A DNA stretch of 59,233 nucleotides from Bacillota bacterium (lineage in GTDB: Bacteria > Bacillota > Clostridia > DSM-8532). The notes below the pieces were generated by a model. It saw nothing but the letters and a program-made list of their open reading frames with translations, did no database searches and had not been told where the DNA came from. Location: the NCBI GenBank assembly GCA_023440865.1, contig JAEXRM010000205.1, positions 1 to 59,233 of the forward strand, in the 5' to 3' direction. The position numbers were made by a program, and so were the translations under genes. Of the stretch, positions 33,609 through 42,608 are shown one piece after another. Position 1 is the first letter of the stretch. Each line of letters begins with the position of its first letter.

Positions 33609-34889
33609 CTACACCCGTCGGACGGACTGCACAAGCCTGCGGTATGCACCGTATTCCTGCCGCTGCGCCTCCATGCGCACGGCATCGAGTTCCATCCGCA
33701 TGTCGCGCAGCACAGCCAGCACATCCCCATCCAGGCCATTGTCGCGACACATCGCCTCCATGGCGGCCAAAGCCTTGTCAAGCTTCATCGCGGGCCGATA
33801 GGGACGCGTCTCGGTCAAGGCGACGAACACATCCGATACGGCCAGAACGCGGGAACCCAATGACAGCGACATGCCGGCGAGACGGCAGGGATACCCCTTC
33901 CCATCCAGCCTCTCATGATGCTGGCTCACCCAGACGCGCAGCTGCGTGAACGCCTTCAAGGGGCGGAGCACGCTGCCGGACAGAAGCGGATGTTCACGGA
34001 TGATGCGGTGCTCGCCATTCGTGAGGGGTGCATGTTTCTCCAACAGCTCCTTCGGCACGGCCAGCTTGCCGAGATCATGCAGGAATCCTGCCTCCCCAAG
34101 CAGGTGCGCCTGTTCCGCATCCATGCCGCACACGGATCCCAGTCTCGCGGCACACGCCGCGACGGCGGTCGAGTGCGAGGCAGTGTACGGACTGCGGAAG
34201 TCGACAATCCGGCCGAACAGATTGAACATGGCATCCAGTTTGGCATCGTCGACGCTCACAGTCGGATAGACATCGGCACATGCGAGCCGCTCGCGGCAGG
34301 AATTCTCCTGCAGCGCATTCCAGAAATCGGCTCGCTCCGCGGCCTTGCGCAATGCATCCACCGCATCCGGATCAAAGCGGCCCGCATCGGCTTCCGCGAT
34401 CCGGCGCGTGACCGCGGTCGCCTGCGACGCCATCGCGATACCGGGTTCGAGGCTGACATCGACGCGATCCGCCAGATACAGGATGTGCCGCAGCCGCAGC
34501 TCCCCCTGCAGCAGGCCGGGCTCGCGTCCTGCGGGATCCTGCGCCTGCGATGCATCCCATCGATCGTGATGGCAACGGATGATCCGCGCCAGCGGCGCGA
34601 AAGGGGGGAATTGCGCCAGCAGCGCGGCGCCTGTTTCCCCATGAAGGTTGTCGGCCGCATCGAACGCCAGGGCGTCAAGCCGTTCCTTCAGGGACAGTCC
34701 CCCGACATCGTGCAGGCACGAGGCCAGCACCAGCTGAACCATGTCCGGCCCCCCGATCCCCATCTCCTCCGCCACGGCATGCGCGATCCATGCCGTCTGC
34801 AGGTTGTGGCAGGACACGCGCGGGCTGACCAGGTCGATGGCTTCCGAAAGGCTTGCAGTCAGGTCGAACAAGGATACGTCATGGCTCAT
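33609..34889 (-). CDS. Two-domain HD/HD-GYP protein
   Basis: A 426-residue cytoplasmic protein with two HD domains. The N-terminal one (residues 20-160) has SCLHDVGGLSLKER near 57 and IRCHHDRWD near 104 but lacks a GYP motif. The C-terminal one (residues 215-400) is a full HD-GYP: FLHDLGKLAVPKELLEKHAP near 269 and VSQHHERLDGKGYP near 322. It probably hydrolyses cyclic di-GMP; the first domain may be regulatory. No membrane segment is seen. The start at 34889 has GGAGGGG. It converges on the GH2 gene with only 15 bases between stops. Confidence 0.88.
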   Translation of the reverse strand: MSHDVSLFDLTASLSEAIDLVSPRVSCHNLQTAWIAHAVAEEMGIGGPDMVQLVLASCLHDVGGLSLKERLDALAFDAADNLHGETGAALLAQFPPFAPLARIIRCHHDRWDASQAQDPAGREPGLLQGELRLRHILYLADRVDVSLEPGIAMASQATAVTRRIAEADAGRFDPDAVDALRKAAERADFWNALQENSCRERLACADVYPTVSVDDAKLDAMFNLFGRIVDFRSPYTASHSTAVAACAARLGSVCGMDAEQAHLLGEAGFLHDLGKLAVPKELLEKHAPLTNGEHRIIREHPLLSGSVLRPLKAFTQLRVWVSQHHERLDGKGYPCRLAGMSLSLGSRVLAVSDVFVALTETRPYRPAMKLDKALAAMEAMCRDNGLDGDVLAVLRDMRMELDAVRMEAQRQEYGAYRRLVQSVRRV

Positions 34890-35042
34890 GCGGATCCCCT
34901 CCGCTTACATGTTTAACCTGAATTGGCACGTTTCAACCACGGCGCGCCTGCTTTCCGGCGCCCTGCCTCCCACCCCGCCCGATTCCCGCCGCAAGCTCGC
35001 AGAAGCGCGCCCGGTGACGATCTGACAGCGGAGGCAGATCCC

Positions 35043-36293
35043 CTATTCCTTCAAGGCCTTCCTGACCATCGCCAACACCAGCGGATCGCAGATCGGTTGT
35101 TCCGCCCGGTAGCCGTCCGCTTCCTCCGTGTTCAGGCGGACGAATTGCAGGTCAAAGCGCATGCCGCCATCCCGGTCAACCGTGAGCGTCACCCGCATGT
35201 ACCCGGTGCCTTCGGCTCCGGGCACGACAACCGGCATGCCTTCGCTTGCGGTACGGACAACCGTGTGCGTGTCGCCTCCAAACACCGCATCCACGCCCTC
35301 GAGTTCCTGAGCCAGCGCGACAAGGGTGCCGCCGCCCTTCCCCTTCCCATCCTCATATCCGCCTTCATGGACTAGCGCCACCACCAGGTCGGCGCGATCC
35401 TGCGACCGGATGGCGCGCGCCCGGGCATTGATGGCCTCGGCATGCGGCACATAGAGCCATTGCGGATTTTCCCCGGCAAGGTACCGCTTGCGGATCTTGT
35501 CACTTGAGGAACCGATGACCGCAACCCGCAGCGCCCCGAGCCGGAACACCTTGTCGGGCGCGAAGGCGGGTTTGCCCGTCTTCGGATCGAGCAGATTGGC
35601 GCACAACACGGGGATGTCGCAGTCCGCCAGGGTTTCACGGACCAGCCGTTCGACGCCGTAAGCGCGGTATTCATGGTTGCCCAGCGCCGTGGCATCCAAT
35701 CCCATCGCCTCCAAGGCCTCCATGACCGGCGCATCCGACGCATCGCGAAGGGCGCGCAGGGAACCGTCCACATTGTCGCCGCCGCTCAGCATCAGGGTTT
35801 TCCCCGGATTTTGCGCATCAATGCGCTTGAGGTGGGTCGCAAGGACGGGCAGCACGGGTTCTCCCAGCTCGCTCTCCAACGTATCGTGCAGGTCGGAAAT
35901 CTCAATGAAATCGTAGGTGCCGGCCAACGAGGGATCCAACCGACGCGCCGGAACAATGCCGGCCACATCGCCCGTCGTCGTAACGGAAGGCGAAGGCGTG
36001 GCAGCCGATGGCGAAGTGATGGCGGCCGATGGCGATGTGATGGCGGCGGACGGCGATGTCGTGGCGGCGGACGGCGATGTCGTGGCGGCGGATGCACCGG
36101 CAGCCTGTCTCGCAGCGATACCGGCTTCACCGGAGCTCTCCCCCAGACGTGGACGCATGCCGGCGCACCCTGAACAGAGAACCGCGGCCAGCAGCAACAC
36201 GAGCACACCCGAAGGCCTTCCGCCTGCGGGTGAGCGGGTTGCGGAAACAATGGCGGGTGCTGGTTGCGGCACGGCGGCTCCTCCGATGCGCAT
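35043..36293 (-). CDS. Metallophosphatase lipoprotein, 5'-nucleotidase type
   Basis: A 416-residue surface lipoprotein. The lipobox is in LLLAAVLCSGCAG with the lipidated Cys near residue 43, preceded by an unusually long Arg-containing N-region, so a later start cannot be excluded. Residues 68-103 are a Thr/Ser/Pro/Ala repeat linker. The calcineurin-like domain follows: EISDLHDTLES, SGGDNVDGS near 170, ALGNHEYRAYG near 204, LVHEGGYEDG and GGDTHTVV near 343, all consistent with dinuclear-metal binding. It should remove phosphate from nucleotides or related esters outside the cell. The C-terminal specificity domain of full UshA enzymes is absent. Confidence 0.85.
   Translation of the reverse strand: MRIGGAAVPQPAPAIVSATRSPAGGRPSGVLVLLLAAVLCSGCAGMRPRLGESSGEAGIAARQAAGASAATTSPSAATTSPSAAITSPSAAITSPSAATPSPSVTTTGDVAGIVPARRLDPSLAGTYDFIEISDLHDTLESELGEPVLPVLATHLKRIDAQNPGKTLMLSGGDNVDGSLRALRDASDAPVMEALEAMGLDATALGNHEYRAYGVERLVRETLADCDIPVLCANLLDPKTGKPAFAPDKVFRLGALRVAVIGSSSDKIRKRYLAGENPQWLYVPHAEAINARARAIRSQDRADLVVALVHEGGYEDGKGKGGGTLVALAQELEGVDAVFGGDTHTVVRTASEGMPVVVPGAEGTGYMRVTLTVDRDGGMRFDLQFVRLNTEEADGYRAEQPICDPLVLAMVRKALKE
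35998..36094. repeat. 21-bp tandem repeats encoding a TSPSAA(I/T) linker
   Basis: About four and a half copies of a 21-base unit (GTGATGGCGGCCGATGGCGAT type on the plus strand would be one unit) encode the heptad A-T-T-S-P-S-A in the lipoprotein. Copies differ by single bases. Copy number is likely variable between strains. Confidence 0.8.
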
Positions 36294-36581
36294 GCAGTCC
36301 GATGGCAGGCAAATGGCCGGCTGATGGCCGGCCGACGGCTGCCAACCGATTGATTCCCATTATCGCACGGCCGCCCTGCGCGCGGCAACGGACCAGACGG
36401 CGGCAGGCATCGCACGGCCCGGACCGTGATGCGGGCCCGCCTGCCATGTGTATGCATGTCCGTCTCCGGGTATAACCATTGCAGGGCCGATGCGTGTGGA
36501 AGCCACGTCACGCGTCGCCCGTGCGGGTGACCGGACACAAGCGGCATGCCGATGTGCCGCCGACAGATGAAAGGATCCGAT

Positions 36582-37025
36582 ATGGAGCAAGTACCGAAAG
36601 GCCGCGACGCGGTCGATGCCTATCTGAAACCCCTTGCCGCGGAAGTGCGGGCGCGGTGCGAGTCGCTCCGCCAGCTGATCCGAAGCGCAGTGCCCGAAGC
36701 GGAGGAAACCATCAGCTGGGGCATGCCGACCTTCAAGCTCGAAGGCAACCTGGTCCACTTCGCCGTCCACAACCATCATATCGGCTTTTATCCGGGTGCG
36801 GATGGCGTGGAGGCGTTCCTGCCCGAGCTTGCGGCATACGCGCATTCCAAGGGTGCCATCCAGTTCCCGTTCGACAAGCCGCTCCCGCTGGATCTCATCG
36901 AGCGGATCACACGCTTCCGGGCGGCCGCCAATCTGCGATATGCGGCGGAGAAGCGCGCGGAAAAGGCTGCCAAGCGCAGCAAGGCCAAAAAGGCAGATCC
37001 CTCCGGATCCGCGGATGAGGCCTGA
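36582..37025 (+). CDS. DUF1801 (YdhG/iron-chaperone-like) protein
   Basis: A 147-residue cytoplasmic protein of the DUF1801 family, structurally related to frataxin-like YdhG. Typical blocks are LRQLIRSAVPEAEETISWGM near residue 28, the FKLEGNLVHFAVHNHHIGFY stretch near 50 and KGAIQFPFDKPLP near 92. A Lys/Ala-rich tail follows. Function is uncertain; iron chaperoning has been proposed for relatives. AAAGGATCC precedes the ATG. The 288-base gap upstream holds no other gene that I can see. Confidence 0.85.
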   Translation: MEQVPKGRDAVDAYLKPLAAEVRARCESLRQLIRSAVPEAEETISWGMPTFKLEGNLVHFAVHNHHIGFYPGADGVEAFLPELAAYAHSKGAIQFPFDKPLPLDLIERITRFRAAANLRYAAEKRAEKAAKRSKAKKADPSGSADEA

Positions 37026-37092
37026 CCCGGCGCCCGTTTCCCGGGGCGGGCAAACAGGAACCGCACGCCTGCCCGCACAGGGCGTCGCGGCA

Positions 37093-38109
37093 TCAAGCCA
37101 TCCGTCTGCCTTCGAATGCCACACGCCGCTTCAGATCCGTCATGACGGTCTCGAACTGCGCCAGGTCCAGCGATTGCGCGCCGTCGCACAGCGCCTTGGC
37201 CGGATTGTTGTGCGTCTCGATCATCACCCCGTCGGCACCGACCGCCAGCGCCGCCTTCGACAGCGGATGCACGAGACTGCGGATGCCGGCCGCATGGCTC
37301 GGATCCACGATGACCGGCAGGTGCGACTTCTGCTTCAGAAGCGGAACCGCCGAGAGATCGAGCGTATTGCGCGTCATGGTTTCGAAGGTGCGGATGCCCC
37401 GCTCGCACAGGATCACCTGCGTGTTTCCGCCGGCCAGGATATACTCCGCGCTCAGCAGGAACTCCTCGATGGTGCTGCTCATGCCGCGTTTGAGCAGCAC
37501 GGGCTTGCGCAGCCGGCCGACCTCGCGCAGCAGGTCGAAGTTCTGCATGTTCCGCGCCCCGACCTGGATGATGTCCACATCCTCGAACAACGGCAGCTGG
37601 GCGCTGTTCATGATTTCGGACACGATGGGCAGGCCGGTTTCCCGTCGGGCGGCGACCAGGTAGTCGATGCCCGTTTCCTTGAGTCCCTGGAACGCATAGG
37701 GTGATGTCCGTGGCTTGAATGCACCGCCGCGCAGGATCGTCGCGCCGCTGCGCTTGACGGATCGCGCAATTTCGAGCACCTGTGCTTCGCTTTCGACCGA
37801 ACAGGGGCCGGACATGACCTGGAACCAGCCCTCCCCGATGGTGACGCCGCCGACCGTGATCCGCGTGTCTTCCGGATGCACGGACCGGTTGACGGCCTTG
37901 TACGGTTCGGTGACGCGTTTTCCGTATTCGACGATGTCATGCGTCTCCACGACCGCATCGACGTCGATGGAGGCCGTGTTGCCGATGAGGCAGACGACGG
38001 AATGCTCGGTGCCATGGCTGATGAAGGTGGAAAAACCCTGCTCTTCGATGTGGCGGACGAACGCCGCCACCTTCTCCGGCGATACGCCGGGCTTGAGGAC
38101 AAAAACCAT
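37093..38109 (-). CDS. aroF: 3-deoxy-7-phosphoheptulonate (DAHP) synthase
   Basis: A 338-residue enzyme (EC 2.5.1.54) joining phosphoenolpyruvate and erythrose 4-phosphate, the first step of the shikimate pathway. Residues 1-70 are the N-terminal ferredoxin-like regulatory domain (VEKVAAFVRHIEEQG type, written here as PEKVAAFVRHIEEQGFSTFI). The barrel has VMSGPCSVESEAQVLEIA near 99, GGAFKPRTSPYAFQG near 128, LLKRGMSSTIEEFLLSAEYI near 205 and IVDPSHAAG near 268. This is the I-beta (KDO8P-synthase-like) class. It has its own promoter and a purine-rich repeat leader. It stands apart from other aro genes. Confidence 0.95.
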   Translation of the reverse strand: MVFVLKPGVSPEKVAAFVRHIEEQGFSTFISHGTEHSVVCLIGNTASIDVDAVVETHDIVEYGKRVTEPYKAVNRSVHPEDTRITVGGVTIGEGWFQVMSGPCSVESEAQVLEIARSVKRSGATILRGGAFKPRTSPYAFQGLKETGIDYLVAARRETGLPIVSEIMNSAQLPLFEDVDIIQVGARNMQNFDLLREVGRLRKPVLLKRGMSSTIEEFLLSAEYILAGGNTQVILCERGIRTFETMTRNTLDLSAVPLLKQKSHLPVIVDPSHAAGIRSLVHPLSKAALAVGADGVMIETHNNPAKALCDGAQSLDLAQFETVMTDLKRRVAFEGRRMA

Positions 38110-38123
38110 ACGGGTGCCTGCTT

Positions 38124-38196
38124 TCTCGTCTCTTCTCGTCTCTTCCCGTCTCTGCTTGTCTTTTCCCGTCTCTGCTTGTCTCTTCCCGTCTCTTCC
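38124..38196. repeat. Purine-rich tandem repeats in aroF leader
   Basis: On the plus strand CCCGTCTCTGCTTGTCTTTT (38145-38164) is repeated with one change at 38165-38184 and partly again, next to 10-base TTCTCGTCTC units. On the aroF strand the leader is almost pure purine (AGAGACGGGAAGAGAC type). Confidence 0.85.
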
Positions 38197-38237
38197 ACTC
38201 GCGGCCCAACTTATCCCTGTTTACAGGTCTTTTTCCT

Positions 38238-38267
38238 ACACTACGCCTGACGGGGCAGTTCTGTCAA
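38238..38267 (-). promoter_or_regulatory. Promoter of aroF
   Basis: TTGACA and TAGTGT are spaced by 18 bases. The transcript would begin near 38231 and contain a small CCTGT-AA-ACAGG hairpin and then the purine repeats before the start codon. The -35 box lies just past the stop of the GNAT gene upstream. Confidence 0.55.
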
Positions 38268-38278
38268 CGCAGGATTGA

Positions 38279-39265
38279 TCACACCCGAGGACTCATCCAC
38301 TGGTACATATGCAGATCAAAGGCATCCACATGACCGAGATCCCCATACAGGTGGATCGTCTTGTCATACCCACCCGTGATGTAGGCTGTCGGGATGCCCG
38401 CCTCATGGATCCGCCGCAGGCATGCGAGCAGCATCATCCGGGCATACCCTTTTCCCCATTCGGCGTGCAGCGTGCAGACGCGTTCGATTTCCGCGGTACC
38501 GTTTTTCCGGTCAATGAAGGCCTCGCAGCTGGATACGGCCCTGCCGCCCGCAGCGCAACAACGCATGCCGTCCTCCCGGTCTTCCTTTTGCGTATCGGGG
38601 AGGGCATGCGGTTCTTCCGTCAGCAGCACAAAATCGAAACCCGGATCATAGATGGGACTCCGGCGGGAATAATTGCGAATCTCACGCTGCTGCCCGACCG
38701 ATTGGCTCTTGGGCCAGGCATCGGTACGAATCGCATCATGTGCGTCGTAATCTCCATTGACGCGCATGTCCTCAAGGCGGACCGAGGGATTCGGAATGAC
38801 ATATTCCCTGTATCGGGCCGTATCGAAGACATAGGTCCGCTCCAGGCCGTCCGTCCTGGAAAACCCCTCCGCATCGAGCGCGGCGATGAGCGCGGCATGC
38901 CCTTCGGCGGTCGTGACGCAGAGCTTGTCATGCCGGATTCCCCAATGCGCCTTCGCCCAACGGATCATGTCGGGCAACAGGCATTGCCATTCCGGCCTGG
39001 CGAAGAAAACGAGATCCGGCCCGAATTCATCCGAGAGAACAAACCCGATCAGGTCCCCGAACCCGTCAAACCACAGTTCGGCTTCCTGTGAAAAGTTGTC
39101 CGGGAAGCACTTCCGGAATTCGAACAGCATGTATTTCCAGTCGACAAGCCGTCCGACATGCCAGACAAACCGATGCCGGCCGTGCGCGCTGTCATCGACG
39201 GCAAACCGGCACATCCGCTCGAAATCATGACTTTCGAAGACAAAAGGACGATGCGACGTGCGCAT
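38279..39265 (-). CDS. GNAT family N-acetyltransferase, double-domain
   Basis: A 328-residue protein. The C-terminal half has a clear GNAT core: AEIERVCTLHAEWGKGYARM near residue 259 with the acetyl-CoA loop, then AYITGGYDKTIHLYGDLG. The N-terminal half (WKYMLFEFRKCFPDNF, LSDEFGPDLVFFAR, LIAALDAEGFSRTDGLERTY) looks like a degenerate GNAT-like domain, as in other tandem GNATs of Clostridia. The acceptor is unknown. AAAGGAGGGG precedes the ATG at 39265. Confidence 0.75.
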   Translation of the reverse strand: MRTSHRPFVFESHDFERMCRFAVDDSAHGRHRFVWHVGRLVDWKYMLFEFRKCFPDNFSQEAELWFDGFGDLIGFVLSDEFGPDLVFFARPEWQCLLPDMIRWAKAHWGIRHDKLCVTTAEGHAALIAALDAEGFSRTDGLERTYVFDTARYREYVIPNPSVRLEDMRVNGDYDAHDAIRTDAWPKSQSVGQQREIRNYSRRSPIYDPGFDFVLLTEEPHALPDTQKEDREDGMRCCAAGGRAVSSCEAFIDRKNGTAEIERVCTLHAEWGKGYARMMLLACLRRIHEAGIPTAYITGGYDKTIHLYGDLGHVDAFDLHMYQWMSPRV

Positions 39266-39357
39266 GGCCGTCCCCTCCTTTCATACCCTATCAAGCATAC
39301 CCATTTGCCGGCCCCATGATCGGGCGACCAGCCCCATGCGGAAAACGGATGCGGAAC

Positions 39358-39390
39358 GGAAAGAGCCGCCCGGATCGGGCGGCTCTTTCC
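39358..39390. terminator. Strong bidirectional terminator after URO-D gene
   Basis: A perfect 15-bp palindromic stem, GGAAAGAGCCGCCCG with a 3-base loop, carries A and T tracts in the stem. It lies 28 bases beyond the URO-D family stop codon. Confidence 0.9.
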
Positions 39391-39418
39391 TTGTGGCACG
39401 AGTACATGACAGGCAGTC

Positions 39419-40657
39419 TCAGCCCGCCCAGTGCCTTTCGATGGCATCGCGGGCGATGTCGATGAGCCGTCCGATCTTGGGCAGGTTCCCGCTGACGGTG
39501 TACACATCGCGTTGCGAGAATTCCAGTTTACATCCCTTCGCCGCCTTGAGCGTCGCCTCGATGTGGGCGCGCCATGCCGCTTCGTCGAGCTCCACCCCAA
39601 CGCCAAGATAGTTCGGGGACGGCTTGCGGTGGTAGATCGTCTTCGTGCCGCGAAGCCGCTCCCCGATGAACGCTTCGTTGCACCAGGGCGAAACGGACAC
39701 CTTGCGCAGGTTCCCGAGCTTGGAAAGGCAGCCGTCCCAGATCGGGTCGACCGGCTCGCAGCAGCCATAGGACAGCAGGCCGTATTTTTCGGCTACCTTC
39801 CGGTAGTACGGAAAGATGAATGCCTCGAACGACGCCGGCGAGATGCCCACCGTCTCCTGGGAATCCATGAAGCCCCAGACCTGCCCGACCGTCACGGGAC
39901 CCTGCTCCGGCAGGTCATGCGTATAGGCATAGGTACCGTTCCCAACGCCGCCGTGCGATGTGGTCGGCAGCAGCAGACCCTCCGCTTCCAGCCAGCGGTG
40001 GAAGGCCACATAATCGTCCGACAACTGATCCATCATCCGGTGGAACAGCTCCGGATGATCGGTCATCGAGAACATGAGGGTTTCCAACCCCATCAGGTGG
40101 ACAATGTCCTGCGTGGGCACCGCATACAGGCAGCTGCCAACCAGCCGCGCCGGCAGGATGTCGCCGAACACCTCGTTCACCGCGGCCACACGGTTCTGCG
40201 CCGCCGCAAGGCCATCGGATCCCCAGGTCGAGGGACCGAGCAGGTGAAAGTCGTCCTCGAGGTCATGGATCTGGTGCACGAACTGGTGCCCGACGGATCC
40301 CGATAGCACCTGCCGCTTCACCTCCAGCCCGAACGGCTTGAACCAGGATGACACGCCGACCGGGAACACGTCCGGCACCACCGTGTCATCGTTCACATAC
40401 CGGTGGTTGGCCAGCCGCAGCAGCAGCGCCTGTTCGATCTCCCGGGCGAACGGTGATTCGCAGCGGGCCGGTTCCAGCGGGATATCCTGCTGGAAGGTCC
40501 AGGTCTCCACGGTGAACATGGGCCGCGATCCCTTCAGGTCGTTGTGCGCATACCAGTCCGCGACCAGCTGCCGCATCCGGGGTGAGCCCGCGATCTCGGC
40601 CTGGCGTTTGGCAAGGTCTCTGAGTCTCTGCCGTTCTGACTGCGTTACATGCTCCAT
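39419..40657 (-). CDS. Uroporphyrinogen decarboxylase (URO-D) family protein
   Basis: A 412-residue cytoplasmic protein of the URO-D/MtaA/CmuA superfamily (TIM barrel). Relevant stretches are FSMTDHPELFHRMMDQLSDD near residue 202, LLSYGCCEPVDPIWDGCLSK near 297, and KVSVSPWCNEAFIGERLRG near 322. Here the heme-type arginine motif is absent and the Cys residues in the GCCEP motif suggest the methyltransferase-like branch that binds zinc. In gut Bacillota such genes often lie beside AraC regulators and sugar genes; their reaction is unknown. It is a single-gene unit with divergent AraC regulator and a strong terminator. GAGGAGAG precedes the start. Confidence 0.8.
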   Translation of the reverse strand: MEHVTQSERQRLRDLAKRQAEIAGSPRMRQLVADWYAHNDLKGSRPMFTVETWTFQQDIPLEPARCESPFAREIEQALLLRLANHRYVNDDTVVPDVFPVGVSSWFKPFGLEVKRQVLSGSVGHQFVHQIHDLEDDFHLLGPSTWGSDGLAAAQNRVAAVNEVFGDILPARLVGSCLYAVPTQDIVHLMGLETLMFSMTDHPELFHRMMDQLSDDYVAFHRWLEAEGLLLPTTSHGGVGNGTYAYTHDLPEQGPVTVGQVWGFMDSQETVGISPASFEAFIFPYYRKVAEKYGLLSYGCCEPVDPIWDGCLSKLGNLRKVSVSPWCNEAFIGERLRGTKTIYHRKPSPNYLGVGVELDEAAWRAHIEATLKAAKGCKLEFSQRDVYTVSGNLPKIGRLIDIARDAIERHWAG

Positions 40658-40785
40658 GTCGGCTCTCCTCGATGTTCATGATGTGGATCGCGGCAGATGC
40701 GTCTGCGCATGATGTGTCTTTGTTTTCATGAATCGGGTGTTCGATCTGCCGCACATGCGTCTGGCGCATTTGTTTCCTCTATCGT

Positions 40786-40802
40786 ATGATCAAGGGGATC
40801 AT
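40786..40802. promoter_or_regulatory. Inverted repeat in the URO-D/AraC divergent region
   Basis: ATGATC (40786-40791) and GATCAT (40797-40802) flank five bases, midway between the divergent genes. A TATGAT -10-like box overlaps the left arm facing the AraC gene. Probable regulator site. Confidence 0.45.
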
Positions 40803-40884
40803 CTGTCATCAGGAATGATTTGAACCATCTCTGTTTTTATGAATCTGTGTGATGAGTATGTTGTCAGAGTTGGAGTACCCGCAC

Positions 40885-41697
40885 ATGAATGGAAAGACCG
40901 TGTTCCCAAGCCCTTCTGTCGACGTCGCGGCACTGCCCGTTCTCGTCACCGGCGCATCATCCGGTTATGCGGGCGTGCGCATCCAGCGCCCGAACGGGTA
41001 CGAGCACCATCAGCTCGCCCTGTGCATGGATGGCACAGGGCGCTTTACCTGCGGTGACGCGACAATGGAGGTCGATGCCGGCTGCTGCTTCTTTTTCAGA
41101 AAGGATATCCCGCACGCCTATGAACCGACCACCGGATCATGGACCCTCAAATGGGCCACATTTGACGGTCCGGGCTGTCCCGCCGTGCTTGACTGGCTTG
41201 GGTATCCGCCCTTCGGCATGTTCCGGACAGAGAACTACGAGCCATCCACCCTCTTTGACCGCCTGGTGCTCCAGCTGGAACGCAACGATCCATTCCGTGC
41301 GTCCCTCGTGCTGCAGGAGCTGCTGCTCGCCGCCAGGCCGCTTCCGGAAAGACAGCGTGAAACGGAACGGCTGGAGCCGGTGCTTCGCTGCATCCGCACC
41401 GAATATGGCCGGTGCCTGACACTCGATGAGCTGGCCGATATCCATGGATGCAGCACCAGCTGGCTGTGCCGCGTCTTTCGCGATGCATGCGGTGTCCCGC
41501 CCATGCAGTATCTGAACCGGCATCGCCTGTCGGTTGCGAAAGCGCTATTGGCCGACACCGACCTGATGATCCACGAAGTAGCCGCCCGATGCGGTTTTCC
41601 AGATCCGGACTATTTCTGCACGGTCTTCCGCCGGCAGGAGGGCTGTCCGCCAAGCGCCTTCCGGACACGATTCCGGCCTGAAGCCATGCGGCGCTGA
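40885..41697 (+). CDS. AraC family transcriptional regulator
   Basis: A 270-residue regulator. The N-terminal cupin-like domain includes GRFTCGDATMEVDAGCCFFF and IPHAYEPTTGSWTLKWATFD. The C-terminal HTH pair is LTLDELADIHGCSTSWLCRV and IHEVAARCGFPDPDYFCTVF, ending GCPPSAFRTRF. ATG at 40885 is chosen because GGAG lies 9 bases upstream; GTG at 40849 or ATG at 40852 or 40858 are in frame but lack a ribosome site. Divergence from the URO-D gene suggests it controls that gene. Confidence 0.8.
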   Translation: MNGKTVFPSPSVDVAALPVLVTGASSGYAGVRIQRPNGYEHHQLALCMDGTGRFTCGDATMEVDAGCCFFFRKDIPHAYEPTTGSWTLKWATFDGPGCPAVLDWLGYPPFGMFRTENYEPSTLFDRLVLQLERNDPFRASLVLQELLLAARPLPERQRETERLEPVLRCIRTEYGRCLTLDELADIHGCSTSWLCRVFRDACGVPPMQYLNRHRLSVAKALLADTDLMIHEVAARCGFPDPDYFCTVFRRQEGCPPSAFRTRFRPEAMRR

Positions 41698-41891
41698 GGC
41701 GGCGGACACGATGAAACCGCACGGGAACGACGCACAACGGCCCGGCTGCCTTCGAAGGACCGCCATGCATGTTTCACCCGTGCCGGCATGCTTGTCACAC
41801 CCGGACCGGCATGTTTGCTTCTACCAAAAATGCAGCTTGTCATGAGCCTTCACCCGGCTTACGATGAGAAAAACGCCATGGGAGGCGCAAC

Positions 41892-42608
41892 GTGAAGCAG
41901 CAGGTGAAACCGGATCCCGAGCGGCATGTCGGGGCGGATGCGAAGTGCCCGCGTCTCCTCGAGGAAATGGGCGCCTTCTTCGATGCGCGGGCGGACGGAT
42001 ATGACGCGCACATGATCGACGACATGGGATTGGGCGAATACTACAGGGAAATCGGGCGCCTGTGCCGCCTCGTCGCGCCGGAACCCCGGCTGCTCGACCT
42101 TGGCGCCGGCACGGGGCTCGAACTGGCCGACATTTTCCGTCATCATCCGGACACCCGGCTGACAGCCATCGATCTTTCAGCCGGCATGCTTGAAAAGCTG
42201 AAGGACAGATTCCCCGACCAGGCGGGCCGTATGAAGCTGATCTGCGGATCGTACTTCGATGTGCCGCTGGGCGACGCATGCTTCGACGCCGTGCTGTCCT
42301 CGATGACCTTCCACCATTTCGACCATGGCATGAAACGCACGCTGTACGGGAAGATCCGGCAAGCCCTTCATGCGGCGGGATGCTTCATCTACGGCGACTA
42401 CATGGTCCGGACCGTGGAGGAGGAGCACCACTGGCTGGCGGAAAACCACCGCATCCGTTCGGTGCAGGGCATCACCGACGGTTTTTTCCATTACGACACG
42501 CCCTTTGCCGTCGACACCGAGCTTGCCTTGTTGCGGGATGCCGGATTCACCCATGTCGAAGTCATCCGCCAATGGGGCAACACGACGCTGCTGTGCTGCC
42601 GGCCGTGA
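41892..42608 (+). CDS. Class I SAM-dependent methyltransferase
   Basis: A 238-residue cytoplasmic methyltransferase. Motif I is LLDLGAGTGLELADIF near residue 67, followed by TAIDLSAGMLEKLK (acidic residue binding the ribose) and DAVLSSMTFHHFDH (post-motif). Substrate unknown; the short C-terminal half resembles small-molecule methyltransferases. The start is GTG at 41892 with GGGAGG seven bases before. Its stop codon lies inside the first copy of a 19-bp tandem repeat. Confidence 0.82.
   Translation: MKQQVKPDPERHVGADAKCPRLLEEMGAFFDARADGYDAHMIDDMGLGEYYREIGRLCRLVAPEPRLLDLGAGTGLELADIFRHHPDTRLTAIDLSAGMLEKLKDRFPDQAGRMKLICGSYFDVPLGDACFDAVLSSMTFHHFDHGMKRTLYGKIRQALHAAGCFIYGDYMVRTVEEEHHWLAENHRIRSVQGITDGFFHYDTPFAVDTELALLRDAGFTHVEVIRQWGNTTLLCCRP

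Noticed and set aside
35998..36094. CRISPR array
   Set aside because: Adjacent 21-bp units in a coding linker, with no unique spacers.
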